DNA of 47,714 nucleotides from Bacteroidales bacterium UBA6192 (GTDB lineage: Bacteria > Bacteroidota > Bacteroidia > Bacteroidales > F082): the NCBI GenBank assembly GCA_002422725.1, contig DITE01000075.1:1-47714 (forward strand). Direction: 5' to 3'. The notes under the pieces were generated by a model. It did not search any database. It was not told where the DNA came from and saw only the letters and a program-made list of their open reading frames with translations. The translations under genes were made by a program, and so were the position numbers. Below are positions 43,175 through 47,714 of this stretch, in pieces. Within the stretch, counting starts at the first letter, position 1. Every line of letters starts with the position of its first letter.

Positions 43175-44317
43175 TTAATTGAAAAACTCTTTCATCCGAT
43201 CAAAATAGTTTTTCTCACCTGATGTAGGATTTGGATGGAAATTGGCCGATGAACGCAATTGTTCGAGTATGTTCTTTTCTTCCTTGCTGAGTTCTTTTGG
43301 TGTCCAGACGTTTATATTAATCAGCAGGTCGCCGCTGCCATAACCATTTATGCTGGGCAGACCTTTTCCTTTTAGTCTTAAAATTTTACCTGATTGGGTT
43401 CCGGGTGCAATTTTAACACGTGCTTTTCCATCCACAGTTGGCACCTCCACCTGAGTGCCAAGTGCGGCATCACTGAACGAAATGAATAGATTATGAAGAA
43501 GGTTGTTCCCATCTCTTTCCAATTCAGGATGTTTTTCCTCTTCAACCAACACGATCAAATCGCCGGGTATTCCTCCTCTTGCCCCTGCATTCCCTTTGCT
43601 GCTTAATGAAAGCTGCATTCCTTCTGAAACACCGGCCGGAATGTTAATGGTTATTATTTCCTCTTCTTTCACAATTCCATTTCCATGACAGGAAACACAT
43701 TGTTTTGTAATGGCACGACCTTCGCCACCACAGGAAGGGCAGGTTGAAGTTGTTTGCATCTGGCCCAGGAAAGTGTTTGTAACTCTGGTGACATGGCCCG
43801 ATCCGTGACAGCTTTGGCAGGTGGAGTAAGAAGTGCCGTGCTCGGCCCCTGTTCCATGGCAGACCTTACAGGAAACAAACTTATTCACTTTAATTTTCTT
43901 TTCAACACCAAGCGCAATTTCCTGCATATTCAATCTTACTTTCACCCGCAGATTTGAGCCTTTATTGACCCTTCTTCCACGTTGTGACTGACCTCCAAAA
44001 CCGCCGCCGAAAGCCCCTCCGAAAATATCTCCGAACTGGCTGAAAATATCATCCATTGACATTCCTCCGCCAAATCCGCCTCCTCCTGATGTGCCCGGTC
44101 CTGCATGCCCATAGCGGTCATAGCGTGCGCGCTTGTCAGGATTGCTGAGAACCTCGTAAGCTTCAGCAGCTTCTTTAAACATTTCCTCGGATTTTTTATC
44201 ATCGGGATTTTTGTCCGGATGGTACTTCAAAGCCATTTTTCGGTAGGCTTTCTTAATATCAGTTTCGGTTGCATTTTTGTCAACCTCAAGGATTTCGTAA
44301 TAATCTCTTTTCGCCAT
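43175..44317 (-). CDS. dnaJ: DnaJ chaperone (Hsp40)
   Basis: A 380-residue type I DnaJ. The J domain has AYRKMALKYHPDKNPDDKKSEE with the essential HPD motif, followed by a Gly/Phe-rich linker (about 75-115). The zinc domain has four repeats: CKVCHGTG, CQSCHGSG, CPSCGGEG and CVSCHGNG. The C-terminal client domain ends with the dimerisation region. It stimulates DnaK. The frame begins MMAK; the second Met (44317) matches the usual MAKRDYYEIL start. It follows grpE by about 20 nt. Confidence 0.97.
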   Translation of the reverse strand: MAKRDYYEILEVDKNATETDIKKAYRKMALKYHPDKNPDDKKSEEMFKEAAEAYEVLSNPDKRARYDRYGHAGPGTSGGGGFGGGMSMDDIFSQFGDIFGGAFGGGFGGQSQRGRRVNKGSNLRVKVRLNMQEIALGVEKKIKVNKFVSCKVCHGTGAEHGTSYSTCQSCHGSGHVTRVTNTFLGQMQTTSTCPSCGGEGRAITKQCVSCHGNGIVKEEEIITINIPAGVSEGMQLSLSSKGNAGARGGIPGDLIVLVEEEKHPELERDGNNLLHNLFISFSDAALGTQVEVPTVDGKARVKIAPGTQSGKILRLKGKGLPSINGYGSGDLLININVWTPKELSKEEKNILEQLRSSANFHPNPTSGEKNYFDRMKEFFN

Positions 44318-44339
44318 CAAGTGGTGGTGTTTGGTGGTT

Positions 44340-44933
44340 TTAACTGCCTACAACTACTTTGGCAAAACGGATAACCTTGCCTCCCAGCAGGTATCCTTTC
44401 TGCACAACTTCGATTACCGTACCTTTACGGCTTGCTTCATTCACAGTTATATTCGTGAGTGCTTCGTGATAATCGGTGTCAAATGGCTGATCTTTTGCCT
44501 GAATTTCTTCCAGGCCTTTTTGCTGTAGTATCTTAATCAATTTATTGTAAATTAATTGAATGCCTTCGACAACCTGATTGTTTTCCTTCGATTTCACCGC
44601 AATGTCGATGGCTCTTTCAAAGTCGTCGACCACATCAAGCAGTTTTATCATAATTTCTTCTGAAGCAGTTTTTGTAAGCTCCGATTTTTCTTTTATCGAA
44701 CGGCGCCGAAAGTTGTCGAAATCGGAAAACAACCTCAGGTACTTGTCATTGAGTTCATCATAACGCTTTTGAAGATCGTTAAGTGCTTGCTCGGCTTTCT
44801 TTTCCTTCCTGTTCTTTTTTTCTTTTCTCGATTGCGTTTCTTCTGCATTAGCACCCTGCTCGCCCCCAACTATATTGATGTCTTCAAATTCCTCCATGGG
44901 ATCAGATGCCTGTCCATTCATTTCTTTTTCCAT
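44340..44933 (-). CDS. grpE: GrpE nucleotide-exchange factor
   Basis: A 197-residue protein. The first 60 residues are charged and disordered-looking. They are followed by the long coiled coil (ALNDLQKRYDELNDKYLRLFSDFDNFRRRSIKE) and the beta domain with KGLEEIQAKDQPFDTDYHEALTN and KGYLLGGKVIRFAKVVV. It releases ADP from DnaK. It precedes dnaJ in a grpE-dnaJ pair; dnaK is not in the window. A dyad lies just upstream. Confidence 0.95.
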   Translation of the reverse strand: MEKEMNGQASDPMEEFEDINIVGGEQGANAEETQSRKEKKNRKEKKAEQALNDLQKRYDELNDKYLRLFSDFDNFRRRSIKEKSELTKTASEEIMIKLLDVVDDFERAIDIAVKSKENNQVVEGIQLIYNKLIKILQQKGLEEIQAKDQPFDTDYHEALTNITVNEASRKGTVIEVVQKGYLLGGKVIRFAKVVVGS

Positions 44934-44945
44934 ACTCTAAATGTT

Positions 44946-44964
44946 TTGATAGCTTTGTTATCAA
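44946..44964. other. Dyad upstream of grpE
   Basis: TTGATA and TATCAA are separated by 7 nt, 13 nt before the grpE start codon. It could be an operator overlapping the promoter or leader of the heat-shock pair. On the plus strand it is followed by a T-run, but no plus-strand gene ends here, so a terminator role is unlikely. Confidence 0.3.
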
Positions 44965-45008
44965 TTTTTTTGCCAATAAAGGATTGCCGACAAATTGACA
45001 GTAGATTT

Positions 45009-46316
45009 TTATATTCGTTCAATCAGTGCTCCCAGGTTTTTTAATCGCTGATCGATGAACTGATACCCCCTGTCGATCTGGTCAATATTATCAATAATAC
45101 TGGTACCCCGTGCCGAAAGAGCAGCGATTAACAATGCAACGCCAGCCCTGATATCAGGCGAACTCATCCGAATCCCCCTTAGAGCATACCTGTGGTTAAG
45201 CCCGATGACATTGGCTCTGTGTGGGTCGCATAAAATGATCTGAGCACCCATGTCAATCAATTTGTCGACAAAGAATAGCCTGCTTTCAAACATTTTTTGA
45301 TGTACCAATACCGTACCTTTTGCCTGGGTAGCAACAACCAGCACTATGCTGATCAGGTCGGGAGTAAAGCCGGGCCAGGGTGCATCGGAAATGTTCATGA
45401 TGCTTCCATCCATAAAGGTTTCCACTTCATATTGATCCTGGCTTGGGATATGGATATCATCGCCATTGAAGTCAAGTTGAATACCCAGTTTTCTGAAAAC
45501 ATCAGGTATGATACCCAGATGTTCAATACCTGCATTCTGAATAACAATGTCGGCCCCTGTCATTGCAGCCATGCCAATGAAACTTCCAACTTCGATCATG
45601 TCGGCCAGCAAGGTATGTCTTGTTCCTTTTAGTTCGCCAACACCTTCAATGGTTAGCAGGTTTGATCCAATACCTGTTATTTTAGCCCCCATCCGGTTCA
45701 GCATCTTGCAAAGCTGTGCCAGATATGGTTCGCAGGCAGCATTAAATATTGTTGTGGTTCCTTTTGCCAGGGTAGCTGCCATAACAATATTGGCCGTTCC
45801 GGTAACAGATGCCTCATCCAGAAGCATATAACATCCTTTCAGGCCATTCTTCGCCACAACCTGAAACAATTGGCTGTTTTCAATCTCGGCAAATCCGGCA
45901 CCAAGTTTTTCGAGTCCGATAAAATGCGTATCCAGTCGTCGTCTTCCAATTTTATCACCCCCTGGTTGTGGGATATAAGCCATCCCGAAGCGAGCCACCA
46001 GTGGGCCAAGAATCATAATACTACCTCTGAGTTTTGTTGCTTTCTGCTCGAATTTCTTTGTTTTAAGGTATTCAAGATTCACAACATCTGCTTTAAGAAT
46101 AACGTGCGAGCGTGAAATCCGGTTCATTGAAACTCCCATATCACTGAGAAGTTCGAGCAAATTATTCACATCGCTTATATCAGGCAAATTCAAAATTTCT
46201 GTCTCATCTTTTGTGAGAAGTGATGCACAAATGATTTGAAGCGCCTCATTTTTGGCTCCCTGCGGAACAATGATTCCCGACAGTGGTTGTCCACCAGTGA
46301 TCTTAAACGAACTCAT
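45009..46316 (-). CDS. murA: UDP-N-acetylglucosamine 1-carboxyvinyltransferase with Asp at the catalytic Cys position
   Basis: A 435-residue enzyme of the EPSP synthase/MurA fold. The substrate lysine motif is GAKNEAL (Lys22), and MADMIEVGSFIGMAA and PWPGFTPDLIS are also typical. The loop that carries the catalytic Cys in E. coli MurA (Cys115) reads PQPGGDKIGRRRLDTH here, with Asp121 instead. It transfers enolpyruvyl from PEP to UDP-GlcNAc in the first step of peptidoglycan synthesis. Asp at this position is known to keep activity and prevent fosfomycin attack in mycobacterial and chlamydial MurA. Confidence 0.96.
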   Translation of the reverse strand: MSSFKITGGQPLSGIIVPQGAKNEALQIICASLLTKDETEILNLPDISDVNNLLELLSDMGVSMNRISRSHVILKADVVNLEYLKTKKFEQKATKLRGSIMILGPLVARFGMAYIPQPGGDKIGRRRLDTHFIGLEKLGAGFAEIENSQLFQVVAKNGLKGCYMLLDEASVTGTANIVMAATLAKGTTTIFNAACEPYLAQLCKMLNRMGAKITGIGSNLLTIEGVGELKGTRHTLLADMIEVGSFIGMAAMTGADIVIQNAGIEHLGIIPDVFRKLGIQLDFNGDDIHIPSQDQYEVETFMDGSIMNISDAPWPGFTPDLISIVLVVATQAKGTVLVHQKMFESRLFFVDKLIDMGAQIILCDPHRANVIGLNHRYALRGIRMSSPDIRAGVALLIAALSARGTSIIDNIDQIDRGYQFIDQRLKNLGALIERI

Positions 46317-46368
46317 AATAGATTATTTTGTGATAAAATCATTTTCATCCTGAGCTTAAAACCAGAAA

Positions 46369-46397
46369 GGCAAAAAACATTTATTCTGTTTCTTGCC
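46369..46397 (-). terminator. Possible terminator between the DUF4290 gene and murA
   Basis: GGCAAAAAAC and GTTTCTTGCC pair in 9 of 10 positions around a 9-nt loop. On the minus strand it is followed by TTTCTGGTTTT, a broken T-run. It may end or attenuate transcription from the DUF4290 gene before murA. Confidence 0.45.
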
Positions 46398-46421
46398 TGT
46401 CTCTATTGAATAGCGAACAGC

Positions 46422-47069
46422 TTAACGCTGCCGGGGATTGCGATGTTGAAACCCTTGTTTCATATCTTTCTTCACACCAAATTTTTTCTTTTTATTGATG
46501 TTCACAGGATTGGTTTTTGTCAGAACATCACTTGCCGCCACCAGTTTAATATCATCGGGCATGACAAGTTTTCCATTAGAGATGTTTGCAAGGTTTTCAG
46601 CAATCGTTGTATCACTTACTGCATCCTTATTCCAGTTCAGATACGACTTTTTCATCTGATTAGCAATACTTTGCACGAAAGCGTCTTTTTCCTCACCGGG
46701 CTCATATTCAATTGCTTTCTGAATAAGGTCGATGATGTAACGGCCATAATGTCCGTATTTGATTTGTGAACTTGCATAGCCAACATGCAAAGGTTTGGTG
46801 TTTAACTTTTCTTGCGACGGGGGAGGGTAAGGTCCATCCACATCAATTTTAAATCCGGAAATAATATGAAGATGATCCCATAATTTGTGTTTATAATCAA
46901 GCGATTCCCTTACCTGAGGATTCATCTGAGCCATCACATTGACAATAAAAGCTGCAGCAAGGCTGCGTTTCTCACGATCTTCGATAGTCAACAGATGTCT
47001 GATCATGATTTGTATGTTACGTCCGTACTCAGGTATAATCAGGTAATCTCTGCCAGTGTTGTATTCCAT
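46422..47069 (-). CDS. DUF4290 family protein
   Basis: A 215-residue cytoplasmic protein: MEYNTGRDYLIIPEYGRNIQIMIRHLLTIEDREKR, then MNPQVRESLDYKHKLWDHLHIIS and YPPPSQEKL. These match DUF4290, a family I know mainly from Bacteroidota and always uncharacterised. The C-terminal 40 residues are basic (KKKKFGVKKDMKQGFQHRNPRQR), which suggests nucleic-acid or ribosome contact, but that is inference. A promoter lies just upstream, overlapping the end of the helicase gene. Confidence 0.88.
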   Translation of the reverse strand: MEYNTGRDYLIIPEYGRNIQIMIRHLLTIEDREKRSLAAAFIVNVMAQMNPQVRESLDYKHKLWDHLHIISGFKIDVDGPYPPPSQEKLNTKPLHVGYASSQIKYGHYGRYIIDLIQKAIEYEPGEEKDAFVQSIANQMKKSYLNWNKDAVSDTTIAENLANISNGKLVMPDDIKLVAASDVLTKTNPVNINKKKKFGVKKDMKQGFQHRNPRQR

Positions 47070-47123
47070 GGTATATTATAAGGTGTAAAAAAAACTAAGT
47101 CCAAAAGGTTGTTATTCAGAGCA

Positions 47124-47156
47124 CAAAATTAATGCTTTATTTCATTCACACTTCAA
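47124..47156 (-). promoter_or_regulatory. Candidate promoter for the DUF4290 gene
   Basis: On the minus strand TTG (within the last codons of the helicase gene) is followed after 22 nt by TAATTTTG, a match to TAnnTTTG. The -7 box lies about 55 nt before the DUF4290 start codon. Confidence 0.5.
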
Positions 47157-47714
47157 GAATTTGAAGACGGGCAAATTTCAACAGTAATTGCTTTTGACCA
47201 AATCCATTGAAGAAAACGGTTGCTTTTTTATTCGGACCATTGCCTTCAATGCTGATTACCTTACCCTTGCCAAATTTCTGGTGCTGCACCATCATCCCGT
47301 TTTGAAGACCCGCTGTGTCTGAAGCCTCAAAATCAGTTTCAGCTGATTTATCATTTTCCGACTGAATTGGGGTCACATCAGTTTTCAGGGGGGTGAGTCT
47401 TTTCGAAATGGTATGTTGAGACTCTTTCGCTCCTTTATAGTTATTCATTGGGTTGACTGCTCTTTTTGGGGTGTCAATCAGGCTGGGATCAATTTCTTCT
47501 ATAAAGCGACTGGGTTCACAAAGCGTAAGATTGCCCCATCTGTAGCGGCTTTCGGCATAACTTAAAATCAGTTTTGTCTCAGCCCTGGTTATTGCAACAT
47601 AAAACAGCCTCCTTTCCTCTTCCAATTCTGTTCTGGTGGATAAAGATTGAATGGAAGGAAACAAGTTTTCCTCCAGGCCAACCACATAAACATAGGGAAA
47701 CTCAAGACCCTTGG
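47146..47714 (-). CDS. UvrD/PcrA-type DNA helicase, C-terminal part (cut by the window edge)
   Basis: Only the last 189 codons are present; the frame runs off the right edge. It begins in helicase motif V (KGLEFPYVYVVGLEENLFPS) and continues with EEERRLFYVAITRAETKLIL, motif VI. A low-complexity linker and a C-terminal Tudor-like domain (VQHQKFGKGKVISIEGNGPNKKATVFF) follow, as in PcrA/UvrD. The enzyme would unwind DNA during repair and at stalled transcription complexes. Whether it is UvrD or PcrA cannot be decided from this part. Confidence 0.93.
   Translation of the reverse strand, partial: KGLEFPYVYVVGLEENLFPSIQSLSTRTELEEERRLFYVAITRAETKLILSYAESRYRWGNLTLCEPSRFIEEIDPSLIDTPKRAVNPMNNYKGAKESQHTISKRLTPLKTDVTPIQSENDKSAETDFEASDTAGLQNGMMVQHQKFGKGKVISIEGNGPNKKATVFFNGFGQKQLLLKFARLQILEV

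Noticed and set aside
44946..44970. Terminator on the plus strand before murA
   Set aside because: The stem is only 6 bp and no plus-strand gene ends there.

Overview
The window looks like part of a chromosome from a Bacteroidota bacterium, probably a Bacteroidales-like or Sphingobacteriales-like lineage. The supporting signs are a fused CcoN-CcoO cbb3 oxidase subunit, an alternative complex III operon, a fused SecDF, a DUF4290 gene, a PD40/OmpA envelope protein, and repeated TAnnTTTG -7 promoter boxes typical of this phylum. No tRNA, rRNA, CRISPR array, integrase or intact transposase was seen.

Positions 1-4070 are accessory. They hold four plus-strand genes: an unknown protein, a small lipoprotein, a double GNAT acetyltransferase and a KilA-N protein. 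Between them lie long palindromic spacers and three copies of a repeat of about 115 bp. The first gene is bracketed by a perfect 9-nt inverted repeat of integron-core type (GTTAGGGCG ... CGCCCTAAC), followed by a long attC-like hairpin. This resembles an integron-type cassette array without a visible integrase. A Bro-N-like relic lies at its right edge.

Positions 4120-23543 are a respiratory block, all on the minus strand. Read in the direction of transcription it runs: alternative complex III (actA-B-C-D-F-E), an FKBP isomerase, a Tll0287-like haem protein, the copper ATPase ccoI, ccoS, ccoNO, ccoQ, ccoP, ccoG, ccoH, a TauE/DsbD-like membrane protein, a small cytochrome c lipoprotein and a His-rich DUF4920 lipoprotein. 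Together these encode quinol oxidation, electron transfer through c-haems, oxygen reduction, and the copper insertion and assembly machinery. Two intergenic gaps inside the cbb3 cluster carry perfect palindromes that look like operators.

Positions 23861-31994 hold a lemA-TPM-TPM operon and htpG on the minus strand. A divergent plus-strand set follows (a methyltransferase, a DUF554 membrane protein and ilvE), ending at a terminator shared with pyrF.

Positions 31158-47714 are housekeeping genes on the minus strand: pyrF-prfA-purM coupled to a PD40/OmpA protein, tatA, secDF, an ABC-2 exporter pair, dnaJ-grpE, murA (with Asp in place of the catalytic Cys), a DUF4290 gene and the C-terminal end of a UvrD/PcrA helicase that runs off the window.

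All family assignments come from reading motifs by eye. No database search was run.
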